From Sporolactobacillus putidus (lineage in GTDB: Bacteria > Bacillota > Bacilli > Bacillales > Sporolactobacillaceae): 64,000 nt of DNA. Where the stretch lies: the NCBI RefSeq assembly GCF_014647035.1, contig NZ_BMOK01000002.1, positions 1-64,000 of the forward strand, read 5' to 3'. The notes below the pieces were generated by a model that saw only the letters and a program-made list of their open reading frames with translations, was not told the origin of the DNA and did no database searches. This document shows, one piece after another, positions 47,519-58,107 of the stretch. Both the position numbers and the translations under genes were made by a program. Each line of letters begins with the position of its first letter. Within the stretch, counting starts at the first letter, position 1.

Positions 47519-49165
47519 TCAGTTCCGTCCATTCAGTAATTCCGTAATGGCCTGTTCAAGTCTGTCAGTACCTGTTTCAACCCGTTCCTTCTCCCTGCGG
47601 TCCGCAACTTCTACGATGTGATCGGCCGCTTTTTTGCCGACAATGACCTGAACGGGACATCCGATCAGCTCACTGTCGGCAAATTTTACACCCGGACGCT
47701 CTTTCCGATCGTCCCAGAGCACATCAAATCCTTTATCCTGAAGATCATGATAGAGTTTATCCGATAATGAAAGCTGCTCCTCGTTTTTCGGATTGACGGT
47801 AATCAGATGAATCGCAAACGGAGCAAGCGATTTCGGCCAGATCAGCCCGTCCTCGTCATGGTACTGTTCGCAGATTGCCGATAGTGTGCGTGAAATACCG
47901 ATTCCGTAACACCCCATAATCAGCGGCTGATTCTTTCCCTCTGAATCAAGGAAAAGCGCATTCATCGTCTCGGAATATTTTGTTCCGAGCTTGAACACTT
48001 GCCCGATTTCGATTCCCTTTGCGAATTTAATCGTTCCCTTACCGTCCGGCGAAGGATCACCTTCCTTAATGAAGCGTAGATCAAAAAAGTTTTCAATGTT
48101 CAAATCGCGCTCGGGATCAATTTGGATATATGTCACGTCTTCCTTTTCGCTGTATAAAACGCCACGTGTCAACCCTTTTATTCCATTGTCGGCCAGAACC
48201 CGAACGCCCTTCTCGGGATGAAACGCATCCGGTTTCTGCTCCGGGTCAAGCGGTTCAATCATATCCGTCCCCAGAACATTTTTCACTTTAACATCGTTGA
48301 CTTCGTCGCCGGCCCTCAAAAAAACAAGAACCGTTTCCGAACGGGCTTTAAACCATTCGGCTTTTACCCAGTCGCTGTCATCCGTGCTCACTCTGCCCGC
48401 TTTTTTCTCCAGAGGCAGACTGTCTTCAGCCCTTTCCTTCCCCTGATCCATAACTTCTGCCATTTCCAGATTTGCTGCGAAATCCGAACTGTCTGAATAA
48501 GCGATCGTGTCTTCTCCGATTTCAGCGAGCGCCTGGAACTCATGAGTGTCCTTGCCGCCCATTGCCCCCGAGTCGGCAAGCACAGCCCTGTACTTCAGTC
48601 CGCAGCGATCAAAAATGCGGCAATAGGCATGGAATATGGCCCAATACGCTTCGTCAAGACTTTCTGCATTCGCGTGAAAGGAGTAGGCATCCTTCATAAT
48701 AAATTCTCTTCCGCGCAGCAAACCGAAACGCGGTCTCTTTTCATCTCTGTATTTCGTCTGAATCTGATAAAGTGTGACTGGCAGTTTTTTATAGGTGTTG
48801 AGCGTATCGCGCACCAGACTAGTGATCAGCTCTTCCCCTGTTGCACCCAAAGCAAAGAAGCGGCCGTGACGGTCCTTCAGCCGCATCAGTTCCGGGCCGT
48901 AGACATCCCATCGGCCGGATTCATGCCACAGTTCGGCTGGCTGCATGGCCGGCATCAGAAGTTCCTGGGCGCCGGCCCGATCCATCTCTTCGCGCACAAT
49001 AGCCTCAATCTTTTTAATGACTTTATACCCGAGCGGCAGATAGGAGTAAACACCTGCCGCATTCTGCCTGATGAAACCGCCGCGCAAAAGCAGCTGGTGG
49101 CTGGCGGATTCAGCATCTGCCGGCACTTCCTTCAATGTCGGGATAAACATTTGGCTCTGTCTCAT
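47519..49165 (-). CDS. proS: Prolyl-tRNA synthetase
   Basis: The product is about 548 residues. It has class II motif 1 in FIRQNAAGVYSYLPLGYKV near residue 33, motif 2 in RFGLLRGREFIMKDAYSFH near residue 140, the INS editing insertion in the middle, and motif 3 in MGCYGIGISRTL near residue 435, then an anticodon domain. It charges tRNA-Pro, including the GGG isoacceptor in this window. The ATG at 49165 has GGGGTG at 7 bases. Confidence 0.96.
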   Translation of the reverse strand: MRQSQMFIPTLKEVPADAESASHQLLLRGGFIRQNAAGVYSYLPLGYKVIKKIEAIVREEMDRAGAQELLMPAMQPAELWHESGRWDVYGPELMRLKDRHGRFFALGATGEELITSLVRDTLNTYKKLPVTLYQIQTKYRDEKRPRFGLLRGREFIMKDAYSFHANAESLDEAYWAIFHAYCRIFDRCGLKYRAVLADSGAMGGKDTHEFQALAEIGEDTIAYSDSSDFAANLEMAEVMDQGKERAEDSLPLEKKAGRVSTDDSDWVKAEWFKARSETVLVFLRAGDEVNDVKVKNVLGTDMIEPLDPEQKPDAFHPEKGVRVLADNGIKGLTRGVLYSEKEDVTYIQIDPERDLNIENFFDLRFIKEGDPSPDGKGTIKFAKGIEIGQVFKLGTKYSETMNALFLDSEGKNQPLIMGCYGIGISRTLSAICEQYHDEDGLIWPKSLAPFAIHLITVNPKNEEQLSLSDKLYHDLQDKGFDVLWDDRKERPGVKFADSELIGCPVQVIVGKKAADHIVEVADRREKERVETGTDRLEQAITELLNGRN

Positions 49166-49195
49166 GTATCGCACCCCATACTTTAAGATATCTGT

Positions 49196-50467
49196 CTAAC
49201 GCAAGAATAAATTCTGTATGTCATTCCATGTCACAAGAATCATTAACAGCATTAAAAATGCGAAACCGATGAAGTGAACAAACGCTTCTTTCTGCGGTTC
49301 GACCGGTTTCCCTCTCAGCGCTTCAACGATCAGAAACAACAGCCGGCCGCCGTCCAGGGCAGGGAGCGGCAGCAGATTGATAACCGCCAGATTGACGCTG
49401 AGGAACGCCGTCCAGTTCAAGACAAGAAGGAAGCCCTGCGCGACCACCTGCCCCGTCGCTTTATAGATGCCGACCGGCCCGGCCAGCTGATTCAGGTTAA
49501 ATCCGCCGGTAACCAGCATTTTCAGTCCGCTCAGCTCCATTTGTATCCAGTAAACCGTCTGTGTCACACCGCCTTCAAGAGAAGCAAGGATGGAATGATG
49601 TGTCGGTCCATAAACACCGATGAACCCTTCCATCCCCTTTTCCGCCTTTCGCTGGTCGGCCACCACGTTGATGGTGCGAATTTTACCGTCACGCTTAACG
49701 GTAAAAGACAGTTTTTGTTTGGGGTGGGCGCCGATGTAGTTCTGAATCGACGGCCAGCTGTTCATCTTCTGACGATTGATTTCAATGACTTGGTCATTCG
49801 CCTGCAGCCCCGCTTTTTGCGCGGGATAGCCCGGGATCGTGCTTCCGAGAAGCGGAGCATTGGAAGGTACACCCTGAATGCTGAAGTAGACAATGAAAAT
49901 AACCACGGCCAGCAAAAGATTCATAAAAGGGCCGGCAAAAATCGTAAGAAAGCGTGCCGGCAGGGTTTTCGAAGCGAACTGTCTGTCAAGCGGCGCAATC
50001 TGAAAGTCCTGATCATCAACCACATAGGTCGCCTTGCGATCCAGGTTATAATGAACAATAGGTCCGTCTTCTTCCTCGTAACCGGAAATGTGCAGCCCTT
50101 TCTCCAAGTCGCAATGTTCCACTGTCATAAAACGGGCATCCGCGTATTTTTCGAGATGATTGGTCACGATTCTTGTGACCATACCCTTAGAATCAAAAAA
50201 CAGACCGACGCTTTGCCCCGGCTTGATCTCGATAATTTCGGGGTCCTCTCCGGCCATCCGCACATACCCGCCGATTGGAAGAAGCCGCAGAGTATAAACC
50301 GTCTCACCTTTTTTTAACGCGAAAATTTTCGGCCCGAAACCTATGGCAAATTCTCTGCAAAGAATTCCGGATCGTTTGGCGACAAGCAAATGGCCGAGTT
50401 CATGAATTGAAACGAGCAGCCCAAAAATAAGCACAACAACGATCAACGTTTCCACGATGTCTTCCAC
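49196..50467 (-). CDS. rseP: RIP metalloprotease RseP/RasP
   Basis: The 423-residue membrane protein has HELGH at about residues 22-26 in the first helix, a PDZ domain (GYPAQKAGLQANDQVIEINRQKM near residue 215), and the LPLPALDGGRLLFL second metal-ligand helix near residue 370. It cleaves transmembrane segments of anti-sigma factors such as RsiW and FtsL-type remnants. It follows dxr by 11 bases. Confidence 0.95.
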   Translation of the reverse strand: MEDIVETLIVVVLIFGLLVSIHELGHLLVAKRSGILCREFAIGFGPKIFALKKGETVYTLRLLPIGGYVRMAGEDPEIIEIKPGQSVGLFFDSKGMVTRIVTNHLEKYADARFMTVEHCDLEKGLHISGYEEEDGPIVHYNLDRKATYVVDDQDFQIAPLDRQFASKTLPARFLTIFAGPFMNLLLAVVIFIVYFSIQGVPSNAPLLGSTIPGYPAQKAGLQANDQVIEINRQKMNSWPSIQNYIGAHPKQKLSFTVKRDGKIRTINVVADQRKAEKGMEGFIGVYGPTHHSILASLEGGVTQTVYWIQMELSGLKMLVTGGFNLNQLAGPVGIYKATGQVVAQGFLLVLNWTAFLSVNLAVINLLPLPALDGGRLLFLIVEALRGKPVEPQKEAFVHFIGFAFLMLLMILVTWNDIQNLFLR

Positions 50468-50478
50468 CTCACTCGCGG

Positions 50479-51633
50479 TTATTTTTTTCGGATCTGTGAA
50501 CGGACAAATGCACGTGCCTGCCGGTCTGCTTCTTCTATCGCTTCGAGACCCGGTTCACGGTCAGGTTTATGATGTTCAAGTGCTGCTTCAACCAGTGGTT
50601 CAATTTCCAGAAATGAAATTTCTCCGTCGAGAAAAGCCTGTACAGCTATTTCGTTAGCCGCATTCAGTACGGCAGGCATCGTCCCGCCGGCCCTTCCCGC
50701 TGCATAAGCCAGTGTCATAGCGGGAAATCTTTGCCTGTCCACCTCTTGAAAATGAAGCGATCCTATTTCCCATAAGTTTAACCTTTTTGTCTGTTTAAGT
50801 TCAAGTCTTTTGGGATAGGTAAGCGCGTACTGAATCGGGACGAGCATGCTCGGCAGTCCGAGCTGGGCAATGACACTATGATCAGCATATTCGACCAACG
50901 AATGAACAATACTCTCCTTGTGGATGACAATATCAATTTGGTCGTACGGCACCTGAAAAAGCCAGTGGGCTTCGATCACTTCCAGACCCTTATTTATCAA
51001 TGTTGCCGAATCGACAGTAATCTTTGCACCCATCGACCAGTTCGGATGCTTCAGCGCATCGGCCACGGTCACATTTTTCAGCTCTTCTCGTGTTTTGTCA
51101 CGGAAACTGCCTCCCGACGCCGTCAGGATCAGACGGGAAAGAGCGGTGCGGTCTTGCCCCTGCATGGACTGAAAAATGGCGGAATGTTCACTGTCGATAG
51201 GAATAACTGAAACGCCCGCTTTTTTCGCCTGTTCCATGACAAGATGTCCTGCGGTTACCAGCGTTTCCTTATTGGCAAGACCTATCGTTTTCCCCGCTTC
51301 TATGGCGGCAAGCGTCGGTTCAAGCCCGATGCTTCCGAGTACCGCATTAACCAGCATATCACTGTCTGCGAAAGTCGCTGCCTCTATCATTCCCGCAAGT
51401 CCATAGACGATCTTTTCTCTGCCGCCCAGTTCGGCCTTCAGCCGTTCGGCAATCCATTTATTTTTCACGGCAACTAGTTTTGGACGGAATTCATCAATCA
51501 GCGGAAGCGCTTTTTCAATATTCTCGCCAAAAGCCATTGCAGCTACTGAAAAATGTTCCGGATGCTCGCGAATCACTGCAAGCGTTTGCGTACCTACTGA
51601 TCCGGTTGCTCCAAGTAAACTGATTCGTTTCAA
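50479..51633 (-). CDS. dxr: 1-deoxy-D-xylulose 5-phosphate reductoisomerase
   Basis: The 384-residue product begins [17 protein letters not shown] (NADPH), has [13 protein letters not shown] near residue 120 and [13 protein letters not shown] and SGGSFRD for metal and substrate. It makes 2-C-methylerythritol 4-phosphate, the first committed step of isoprenoid synthesis. It lies between cdsA and rseP, and the adjacent uppS uses the pathway product. Confidence 0.96.
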   Translation of the reverse strand: MKRISLLGATGSVGTQTLAVIREHPEHFSVAAMAFGENIEKALPLIDEFRPKLVAVKNKWIAERLKAELGGREKIVYGLAGMIEAATFADSDMLVNAVLGSIGLEPTLAAIEAGKTIGLANKETLVTAGHLVMEQAKKAGVSVIPIDSEHSAIFQSMQGQDRTALSRLILTASGGSFRDKTREELKNVTVADALKHPNWSMGAKITVDSATLINKGLEVIEAHWLFQVPYDQIDIVIHKESIVHSLVEYADHSVIAQLGLPSMLVPIQYALTYPKRLELKQTKRLNLWEIGSLHFQEVDRQRFPAMTLAYAAGRAGGTMPAVLNAANEIAVQAFLDGEISFLEIEPLVEAALEHHKPDREPGLEAIEEADRQARAFVRSQIRKK

Positions 51634-51649
51634 TGCCGATCCCCCTTTT

Positions 51650-52444
51650 TCAGTTTATGACGCCAATCAAATATAAAATCGGCAGAACGAAAATCAGACT
51701 GTCGAATCGATCGAGCAATCCGCCGTGGCCCGGAAGAATGTTTCCGGAATCTTTAACGCCATAATAACGTTTCAGCGCGGATTCTCCCAAATCTCCAAGC
51801 TGACCGAACGTTGCGATAAGTAAAGTGACGAGCAGAAGTAACCACCACGATGGAAAGATGGGATCACGCAAAACGAATTGGAAAAGGACGGCCGCGATCA
51901 GAGCCGTAAACAGTGCACCGACTGCTCCCTCCTTGGTTTTCTTCGGGCTGATCTTCGGGGCGAGCTTGTGCCTGCCCCACCTTCTGCCGATAAAATAAGC
52001 CCCGCTGTCTGCCGCCCAAATGATAACCAGCACAAAAAAAGCAAGGGAGAAGCTGCTGAGCCTCACATGGACGAGCAAATGATAAGAAAATCCTATGTAA
52101 AAAACCGACATCAGGAGATAGGCAGCTTGTTCAAAATGAAAACGATTTTTAGAAAAGACTGTCGTACCGACAAACAGCAGCACAAGGGCCGCAAGTAATT
52201 TGATAAACAGAAGGCCGAACGCATCTTCTGAAGGCAAAAGCGTGCCAAGTACGATACCGGCTACGCAAAATGCTCCCATCAATACCCCGGGAGAGAGCAG
52301 AGGGAGCTTTTTCAGTGCGGCAAGTTCCATATAACAGATAACGGCAATGGCAGCGGACAGGAGTGTAAACGGGACGGAACCGACAGCCATGACCGCAACA
52401 AATAATCCACCGGCCAAAGTTCCCGTGATCACTCTCAGTTTCAT
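51650..52444 (-). CDS. cdsA: Phosphatidate cytidylyltransferase
   Basis: The 264-residue protein has about seven to eight hydrophobic helices and the C-terminal CdsA signature S-x-x-K-R-x4-K-D-x-G-x3-P-G-H-G-G ([13 protein letters not shown] near residue 215). It makes CDP-diacylglycerol, the substrate of PgsA in this window. Its ATG overlaps the uppS stop as ATGA. Confidence 0.95.
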   Translation of the reverse strand: MKLRVITGTLAGGLFVAVMAVGSVPFTLLSAAIAVICYMELAALKKLPLLSPGVLMGAFCVAGIVLGTLLPSEDAFGLLFIKLLAALVLLFVGTTVFSKNRFHFEQAAYLLMSVFYIGFSYHLLVHVRLSSFSLAFFVLVIIWAADSGAYFIGRRWGRHKLAPKISPKKTKEGAVGALFTALIAAVLFQFVLRDPIFPSWWLLLLVTLLIATFGQLGDLGESALKRYYGVKDSGNILPGHGGLLDRFDSLIFVLPILYLIGVIN

Positions 52445-53232
52445 CGCTTTTCGCTCCCTTTTTCAACAATACCCCCGTATCGGCGCTGCCTGGATGCAAA
52501 TTCGCGGACAGCTTCCTGAAGGTTCCCTTCATTAAAATCCGGCCAATAGACGTCCGTAAAGAAAAGTTCGGTATAGGCGAGCTGCCAAAGCATAAAATTG
52601 CTGAGGCGTATTTCACCGCTTGTCCGTATCAAAAGATCAGGATCAGGCAATGCCCGGCTCATCATGTATTTCGAAAGCACATCTTCATCAATCGTATCTG
52701 ACCTCAGCTTATCTGACTGCACATCTCGTACAACAGTCTTTACTGCCTGAACAATTTCTGAACGACCGCCATAATTAAGGGCGAAATTTAAAATCAGTCC
52801 GTTATTATTTTTTGTCCGGTCAATCGCGTAATTCACAGCTTTCATAGTGTGGGCCGGAATAAGCGACAAGTCTCCCATTGCGCGGACCTGAATATTATTT
52901 TCAATTAATTCAGCAAGGTAAGAGTTGAGAAATTGCTCAGGAAGCTTCATTAAAAATTCAACTTCAGTTTTCGGCCGTTTCCAATTTTCAGTGGAAAAAG
53001 CAAAGAGTGTGAGCACCTTAATGCCTAACCGTCTCGCCTCATTTGTCACTTTCTTAACCGTTTTTAATGCTTCCCGGTGTCCGGCAATTCTCGGCAGGCC
53101 TCGTCTCTTGGCCCATCGCCCGTTTCCGTCCATGATAATCGCAACATGCACCGGAACTCTTTGCAGGCTGCCCGCGAGCCGCTCCTGTCCGCCTACTTTT
53201 CCTGTCCTGATAAAGGAAAACTTCTCAAACAT
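52441..53232 (-). CDS. uppS: Undecaprenyl diphosphate synthase (isoprenyl transferase)
   Basis: The product is about 263 residues. It has the MDGNGRWAKRRGLPRIAGH motif near residue 38, FSTENWKRPK near residue 85, LNYGGRSEI near residue 160 and the DPDLLIRTSGEIRLSNF signature near residue 210. It makes the C55 carrier lipid for wall synthesis. The ATG at 53232 is preceded by GGGGGAAAGAGG; the upstream frame is not similar. Confidence 0.94.
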   Translation of the reverse strand: MFEKFSFIRTGKVGGQERLAGSLQRVPVHVAIIMDGNGRWAKRRGLPRIAGHREALKTVKKVTNEARRLGIKVLTLFAFSTENWKRPKTEVEFLMKLPEQFLNSYLAELIENNIQVRAMGDLSLIPAHTMKAVNYAIDRTKNNNGLILNFALNYGGRSEIVQAVKTVVRDVQSDKLRSDTIDEDVLSKYMMSRALPDPDLLIRTSGEIRLSNFMLWQLAYTELFFTDVYWPDFNEGNLQEAVREFASRQRRYGGIVEKGSEKR

Positions 53233-53365
53233 CCTCTTTCCCCCATTGTCGATACTGAGTGAAGACAATATAAATTTTAAAAAGGATCAGTCAGCATCGA
53301 TCAGTCTGATTTTCGTTACGCTCAAGATGTACGGAAGAGAACATCCATATTATTCGCACGGCGGA

Positions 53366-53926
53366 TTAAATGTCCATCATTTCCTTTTCTTTTTCAACTG
53401 ATATACGATCAATTTTTTTAATCGTTTCATCGGTCAGTTTCTGGACGTCTTCTTCAGCGCTGCGGACATCGTCCTTAGTCAATTCATTGTTTTTTTCCAT
53501 CTTTTTCAATTGATCATTCGCATCCCGGCGTACGTTTCGGACGGCAACTTTAGCTTCTTCAGCAATTTTTTTAACGAGTTTGACAAGTTCTGTGCGCCTT
53601 TCTTCCGTAAGCGGAGGAATGGCAATGCGGATGATCGTCCCGTCATTCGTCGGTGTGATGCCCAGATCCGATTTCAGGATGCCTTTTTCAATATTTGCCA
53701 GAGCGGTTCGGTCATAAGGCTGAACAACAAGCAGTCTTGCCTCAGGTGCGGTAATTGCGGCAATCTGTTTCAGCGGTGTTTCCGCACCATAATATTCAAC
53801 AGTGACTTTATTCAATATCGATGGATTGGCGCGTCCCGCACGAATCGTCACCAATTCACGCTGAAACGACTTCACTGCTTTTTCCATTCGTTCTTGTGCT
53901 TCTTTCAGAATATCATTTTGAGCCAT
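53366..53926 (-). CDS. frr: Ribosome recycling factor
   Basis: The 186-residue product has the RRF layout, with [19 protein letters not shown] near residue 30 and [18 protein letters not shown] near residue 105. With EF-G it splits ribosomes after termination. The start lies 3 bases after the pyrH stop, so the two are coupled. Confidence 0.97.
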   Translation of the reverse strand: MAQNDILKEAQERMEKAVKSFQRELVTIRAGRANPSILNKVTVEYYGAETPLKQIAAITAPEARLLVVQPYDRTALANIEKGILKSDLGITPTNDGTIIRIAIPPLTEERRTELVKLVKKIAEEAKVAVRNVRRDANDQLKKMEKNNELTKDDVRSAEEDVQKLTDETIKKIDRISVEKEKEMMDI

Positions 53927-53929
53927 TGG

Positions 53930-54652
53930 TTATCTCCCCTTTACGACCGTGCCGATGTCTTCGCCCAGGACGGCACGTTTTATATTTCCCGCTGCCAGAG
54001 AGAAAACGACAAGCGGAATATCGTTATCCATGCTCAGTGAGGAAGCGGTTGAATCCATAACTTGAAGGCCCTCATTCAGGACACGCAGATATGAGATTTC
54101 TTTATATTTTTTCGCACTTTTATCCACTTTCGGATCTGCTGAATAAACACCGTCGACATTGTTCTTAGCCATTAATATCACGTCTGCCTCAATCTCGGCC
54201 GCTCTCAAAGCCGCTGTGGTGTCTGTTGAAAAATAGGGATTTCCTGTTCCGGCAGCAAATATGACCACACGCCCTTTTTCAAGATGCCTGATCGCCCGTC
54301 TACGAATATAGGGTTCCGCTACCTGCCTCATATCGATCGAAGTCTGTACCCGAGTTTCAACGCCGAGCCCTTCCAGACCGTCCTGCAAAGCAAGTGCATT
54401 GAGCACGGTTGCCAGCATTCCCATGTAATCGGCCTGAGCGCGGTCCATTCCCATTTCGCTGCCCGTTTTCCCGCGCCAGATATTTCCTGCTCCGACGACA
54501 ATTGCCACTTCAACGCCGAGGCCGACCACTTCTTTCACCTGTTCGGTAATTGAACGGATGACTTTCGGGTCGATTCCGTATCCGCTTGAACCTGCCAGCG
54601 CTTCCCCGCTCAATTTCAGGATGACACGCTTATATTTTGCATTCTCCGGCAT
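53930..54652 (-). CDS. pyrH: UMP kinase
   Basis: The 240-residue product has [17 protein letters not shown], the GAGNIWRG glycine loop near residue 52, and [20 protein letters not shown]-type segments near residue 160. It phosphorylates UMP with ATP and is regulated by GTP and UTP. AGATG-type spacing before the start is adequate. The tsf terminator precedes it, so a promoter probably lies within 54653-54690. Confidence 0.97.
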   Translation of the reverse strand: MPENAKYKRVILKLSGEALAGSSGYGIDPKVIRSITEQVKEVVGLGVEVAIVVGAGNIWRGKTGSEMGMDRAQADYMGMLATVLNALALQDGLEGLGVETRVQTSIDMRQVAEPYIRRRAIRHLEKGRVVIFAAGTGNPYFSTDTTAALRAAEIEADVILMAKNNVDGVYSADPKVDKSAKKYKEISYLRVLNEGLQVMDSTASSLSMDNDIPLVVFSLAAGNIKRAVLGEDIGTVVKGR

Positions 54653-54690
54653 CTTTCATCTACCCCTTCGCCCGTGTTTGTTCTAATTTT

Positions 54691-54718
54691 AAAAAACGGG
54701 ACACGTGATCCGTGCCCC
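54691..54718 (-). terminator. Terminator of rpsB-tsf
   Basis: On the minus strand GGG and CACG pair with CGTG and CCC around GATCA with a one-base bulge, followed by six T. It lies about 110 bases past the tsf stop. Confidence 0.75.
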
Positions 54719-54825
54719 ATTTTGTCCATTCTTTGTCTCACAGAGGTGCTGAAAACACATTGAATGTTGCAAAACACCAACAATCCTTTTTGTCTCCTTT
54801 TTCAGCACACACCTGCGGGCGCCAA

Positions 54826-55707
54826 TCATTGATTCATTTGAGCTTTGACTTCTTCAGCAAAATTTTCGGTTTTCTTTTCGATACCCTCGCCGACCTCATA
54901 GCGGACAAATGCGCTGATTTCAGCATTTTTGCTCTTTAAATAGTTTTTAACGGTGATGTCGCCGTCTTTAACAAACGGCTGATCGACAAGGCAGATTTCC
55001 TTAAAAAATTTATTGAGCCGACCGGCAACCATTTTATCCACAATATTAGCCGGTTTTCCTTCTCCAAGTGCTTCCTGAGTCAAAACTTCTTTTTCGTGGG
55101 CAACCACGTCAACAGGAATTTCTTTCTCCGTAAGATAACGCGGTTTAATAGCGGCGACATGCATGGCCACATCTTTTGCCGCTTCAGCATCTCCGCCAGC
55201 AAGTTTAGTCAGTGCAGCGATTCGGCCGCCCATATGGAGATACGCCCCAAAAACTTCGCTATCCGTTTTATGGAGAACTGTAAAACGCCGCAGAGACAAC
55301 TTTTCTCCGATTTTCGCAATGGCGGCGTTTATATGTTCGGCGACTGTTTCGCCTGTGGCGAGGTTCTGTTTTAAAGCTTCTTCAACATCCGCCGGTTCCT
55401 GATTCAGCAGATGTTCAGCCAGCGTTTCAATTAACTGCCTGAATTCAGCGTTTTTGGCAACGAAATCCGTCTCGGAGTTCACCTCGAGCGCAACAGCTTT
55501 GTTACCGTCAATCTTGATTTCCGCCAAGCCCTCGGCAGCAATCCGACCCGATTTTTTGGCCGCTTTGGCGACTCCTTTCTCTCTCAGTACATCAATTGCT
55601 TTTTTAATGTCGCCTTCCGTTTCAGCGAGTGCCCTTTTGCAATCCATAATTCCGGCTCCGGTAAGATCACGCAGTTCTTTAACCATTTTTGCACTAATTG
55701 CAGCCAA
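54826..55707 (-). CDS. tsf: Elongation factor Ts
   Basis: The 293-residue product matches B. subtilis EF-Ts in length. It has [31 protein letters not shown] and [10 protein letters not shown] near residue 80. It recycles EF-Tu-GDP to the GTP form. The start is a TTG at 55707 with AGGAGGATG at 7 bases. A hairpin at 55755-55781 lies between rpsB and tsf. Confidence 0.96.
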   Translation of the reverse strand: MAAISAKMVKELRDLTGAGIMDCKRALAETEGDIKKAIDVLREKGVAKAAKKSGRIAAEGLAEIKIDGNKAVALEVNSETDFVAKNAEFRQLIETLAEHLLNQEPADVEEALKQNLATGETVAEHINAAIAKIGEKLSLRRFTVLHKTDSEVFGAYLHMGGRIAALTKLAGGDAEAAKDVAMHVAAIKPRYLTEKEIPVDVVAHEKEVLTQEALGEGKPANIVDKMVAGRLNKFFKEICLVDQPFVKDGDITVKNYLKSKNAEISAFVRYEVGEGIEKKTENFAEEVKAQMNQ

Positions 55708-55754
55708 TGGACATCCTCCTATCACTTTGTCATTTTGCTTTTTTCATTAAAAGA

Positions 55755-55781
55755 GTGATAAAGGGCTTTTCCCCTTATCAC
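55755..55781 (-). terminator. Attenuator-like hairpin between rpsB and tsf
   Basis: Eleven-base arms (GTGATAAGGGG and CCCTTTATCAC, one wobble pair) enclose AAAAG and are followed by TCTTTTAAT on the minus strand. It would let part of rpsB transcription stop before tsf. Confidence 0.65.
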
Positions 55782-55805
55782 CCTGTTATAGTCCCATGTC
55801 TTTTT

Positions 55806-56561
55806 TTATTCTGCTTTTACGGGTTCTTCAGCAGGAGCTTTCGCCTGTTCCGGAGCAGCCGAAGCTTCCTCGGTTTCCTCACCCTGATTCGCTTCAAGAA
55901 CCGCATCGGCCATTTTCCCGGTAAGGAGTTTAACAGCGCGGATCGCATCATCATTACCCGGAATAATAACATCAACTTCGTCAGGATCACAGTTTGTATC
56001 CACAATCGCAATGATCGGGATGTCAAGCTTATGTGCTTCAGTAATTGCAATTCTTTCCTTGCGAGGATCGATCACAAACAGCGCCTGAGGCAGGCTTTCC
56101 ATTTCCTTGATGCCCCCGAGAAATTTTTCAAGCCGGGCCAATTCTTTCTTGAGACCGACAACTTCTTTTTTAGGGAGCACGTCGAATGTACCGTCTTCCT
56201 GCATTTTCTCAATGTCCTTCAGACGTCGGATCCGTTTCCTGATTGTTTCGAAGTTCGTCAGCGTACCGCCGAGCCAGCGCTGATTGATGTAGTACTGCCC
56301 CGAACGTTCGGCTTCTGCCTTAACTGAATCCTGCGCCTGTTTCTTCGTGCCGACAAAGAGAATCTTTCCGCCCTCCGCCGCAATGTTTCTGACAAACTGA
56401 TAGGCTTCCTCAACTTTTTTGACCGTCTTCTGAAGGTCGATGATGTAAATACCGTTTCTCTCTGTAAAAATAAAAGGTTTCATTTTCGGATTCCAGCGGC
56501 GTGTCTGATGACCGAAATGCACGCCGGATTCCAGTAACTGTTTCATGGAAATAACTGCCAT
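55806..56561 (-). CDS. rpsB: 30S ribosomal protein S2
   Basis: The 251-residue product has [51 protein letters not shown] and [19 protein letters not shown]. It ends in a long acidic/Ala tail. It belongs to the small-subunit head. A consensus promoter lies at 56676-56704, with a leader of about 110 bases. Confidence 0.98.
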   Translation of the reverse strand: MAVISMKQLLESGVHFGHQTRRWNPKMKPFIFTERNGIYIIDLQKTVKKVEEAYQFVRNIAAEGGKILFVGTKKQAQDSVKAEAERSGQYYINQRWLGGTLTNFETIRKRIRRLKDIEKMQEDGTFDVLPKKEVVGLKKELARLEKFLGGIKEMESLPQALFVIDPRKERIAITEAHKLDIPIIAIVDTNCDPDEVDVIIPGNDDAIRAVKLLTGKMADAVLEANQGEETEEASAAPEQAKAPAEEPVKAE

Positions 56562-56675
56562 TTCAAATGCCTCCTGTTGGTTTTATTCCTCCGCCGGCCT
56601 CTCCTTCGTGCACAGCTGAACGATTCCAGCACCGGTGCATGAATCAGCCTGCGTGTGTGATTGACACCAAACGTT

Positions 56676-56704
56676 ACTATACCACAAACCGAATACAGTT
56701 ACAA
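56676..56704 (-). promoter_or_regulatory. Sigma-A promoter of rpsB
   Basis: On the minus strand TTGTAA (56704-56699) and TATAGT (56681-56676) are 17 bases apart. The -35 begins 2 bases beyond the swrB stop codon. Confidence 0.75.
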
Positions 56705-56706
56705 GA

Positions 56707-57303
56707 TCAGCGGGACACTTTGTTTCTGAATTTTAACAGCAGTTCTATTTCCCCTTCTCCGCGGTTCAGTCTTTTTGCTATCTCATGGACAGTGTACCCT
56801 TTTTTCTGAAGTTTCACGGCCTGAACAAACGGTGACTCCTCGAGGCTGTCCTGAATCTTCTCAATCGGCGGCACCCATGGGTTCAGGTTCCCGGCTTCGT
56901 TCGCAGCCGTTGTGTGATCCGTAACTTGATCCACATTTTGTTCGCTTGGCCCTTCTGCTATCTTTTCCTTCAACAATTGACCAAAGCCCGGAGATTCGGC
57001 CTGTTCCTCCCTCTCTGGAAAGGGAGAGGCAGCCGTTTTGTTCTGCTGCGCTTCCGTTTCTTCTTTTATAACTGTATTTTTATTCATTACATTCCTGACT
57101 TCCGAGGCCAGCCGGTCGTTTTCTTTTCGAACATCTTCCAAATAAGCCGTAAAAACTTCATTTATATCATCCATAATCCGATCTGTTTTTTTCTGCTCAA
57201 GTACCCTGATTCTTTGGTACAGGTGCAAAATTAGATATAAGGCCAAAATGATCAGGACAAAATTAAAGATCATCCACGCAGCCGTCACAGGTCTCACCTT
57301 CAT
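56707..57303 (-). CDS. swrB: SwrB-like protein (YlxL position), DUF6115
   Basis: The 198-residue product has one N-terminal transmembrane helix (about residues 8-27), a charged coiled coil to about residue 75, a variable middle, and a C-terminal helix pair (KLQKKGYTVHEIAKRLNRGEGEIELLLKF) resembling a helix-turn-helix. This matches SwrB, which stimulates flagellar export assembly and swarming in B. subtilis, and lies after sigD in the same order. The ATG at 57303 has only a weak ribosome site; a GTG at 57288 is an alternative. Confidence 0.75.
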   Translation of the reverse strand: MKVRPVTAAWMIFNFVLIILALYLILHLYQRIRVLEQKKTDRIMDDINEVFTAYLEDVRKENDRLASEVRNVMNKNTVIKEETEAQQNKTAASPFPEREEQAESPGFGQLLKEKIAEGPSEQNVDQVTDHTTAANEAGNLNPWVPPIEKIQDSLEESPFVQAVKLQKKGYTVHEIAKRLNRGEGEIELLLKFRNKVSR

Positions 57304-57312
57304 TTCTCAGAA

Positions 57313-58077
57313 TTAATCGTAAGGCCGGCTCTTCAAAAAATTTCTCAATTTAAATAAAGCTTTGCTGTGAATCTGGGAGATCCGTGAGGTCGATAAGCCG
57401 AGCACCCGACCAATTTCCGTTAATGTCAGTTCTTCATAATAGAACAAGGCAATCACGAGACGTTCGTTTTCTCCCAGTTTCTCAATTTCTTCAGCAAGAT
57501 TCTTTCTGTTTTCCTGATCAATCAGGTGTGCATCAGGCAGAACGGCCCCGAAATCTTCAATTGCTGCGGAAGTAAAATCATTTCTACCGGTCGGTGAACC
57601 ATCATCCAATGAAAGAAGATTCGACAGCAGGCTTTCCGATAAGACCTGTGAAACTTCGTCAACCTTCATTTCGCATGCTTCCGCAACTTCTTCAATCGAT
57701 GCAGAGCCTAACTTTTCCTGCTCAAGTTTCTCTGCAGCCTTTTCAATTTTCTTGCTTTTTTCACGGATGGACCGGGGCATCCAATCTTCTTTTCGAAGGC
57801 CGTCAAGAATGGCCCCGCGAATCCGGAATGAAGCGTAAGTGTCGAATTTCAGATCACGTTCCTTGTCAAATTTCTCAAGCGCATCATAAAGGCCAAGCAA
57901 TCCGTAGCTTTGAAGTTCACCGCGATCAATATTACGCGGCAGCCCGACACAGATCCTCTGTACGTGATAATGAACAAGGGGCATGTAAAGCCGAAGGAGA
58001 TCATCAGCCGCATCCTTGTCATGCGACCGGATCCAGCGGTCCCAACACTGCAATTCCTTGGTATCAGGTTTTGCCAT
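57313..58077 (-). CDS. sigD: RNA polymerase sigma factor SigD (FliA/WhiG family)
   Basis: The 254-residue sigma-28 family factor has region 2 with DRGELQSYGLLGLYDALEKFD near residue 50, region 3, and region 4 with NERLVIALFYYEELTLTEIGRVLGLSTSRISQIHSKAL near residue 205. It directs transcription of late flagellar, motility and autolysin genes. The start has AAAGGAAGGGG. It is located late in the fla/che operon as in B. subtilis, where that placement affects motility bistability. Confidence 0.97.
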   Translation of the reverse strand: MAKPDTKELQCWDRWIRSHDKDAADDLLRLYMPLVHYHVQRICVGLPRNIDRGELQSYGLLGLYDALEKFDKERDLKFDTYASFRIRGAILDGLRKEDWMPRSIREKSKKIEKAAEKLEQEKLGSASIEEVAEACEMKVDEVSQVLSESLLSNLLSLDDGSPTGRNDFTSAAIEDFGAVLPDAHLIDQENRKNLAEEIEKLGENERLVIALFYYEELTLTEIGRVLGLSTSRISQIHSKALFKLRNFLKSRPYD

Positions 58078-58107
58078 CTTTTCTTCCCCTTCCTTTGGCC
58101 CTGCCGG

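Noticed and set aside
49166-49195. T-box upstream of proS
   Set aside because: The gap to rseP is only about 30 bases, so there is no room for a leader element.
49274-50317. 347-residue plus-strand frame
   Set aside because: Antisense shadow of rseP.
54742-54820. Long-range complementary segments with AGGTGCTGAAA and TTTCAGCAC after tsf
   Set aside because: The loop would be about 40 bases and a better terminator lies at 54691-54718.
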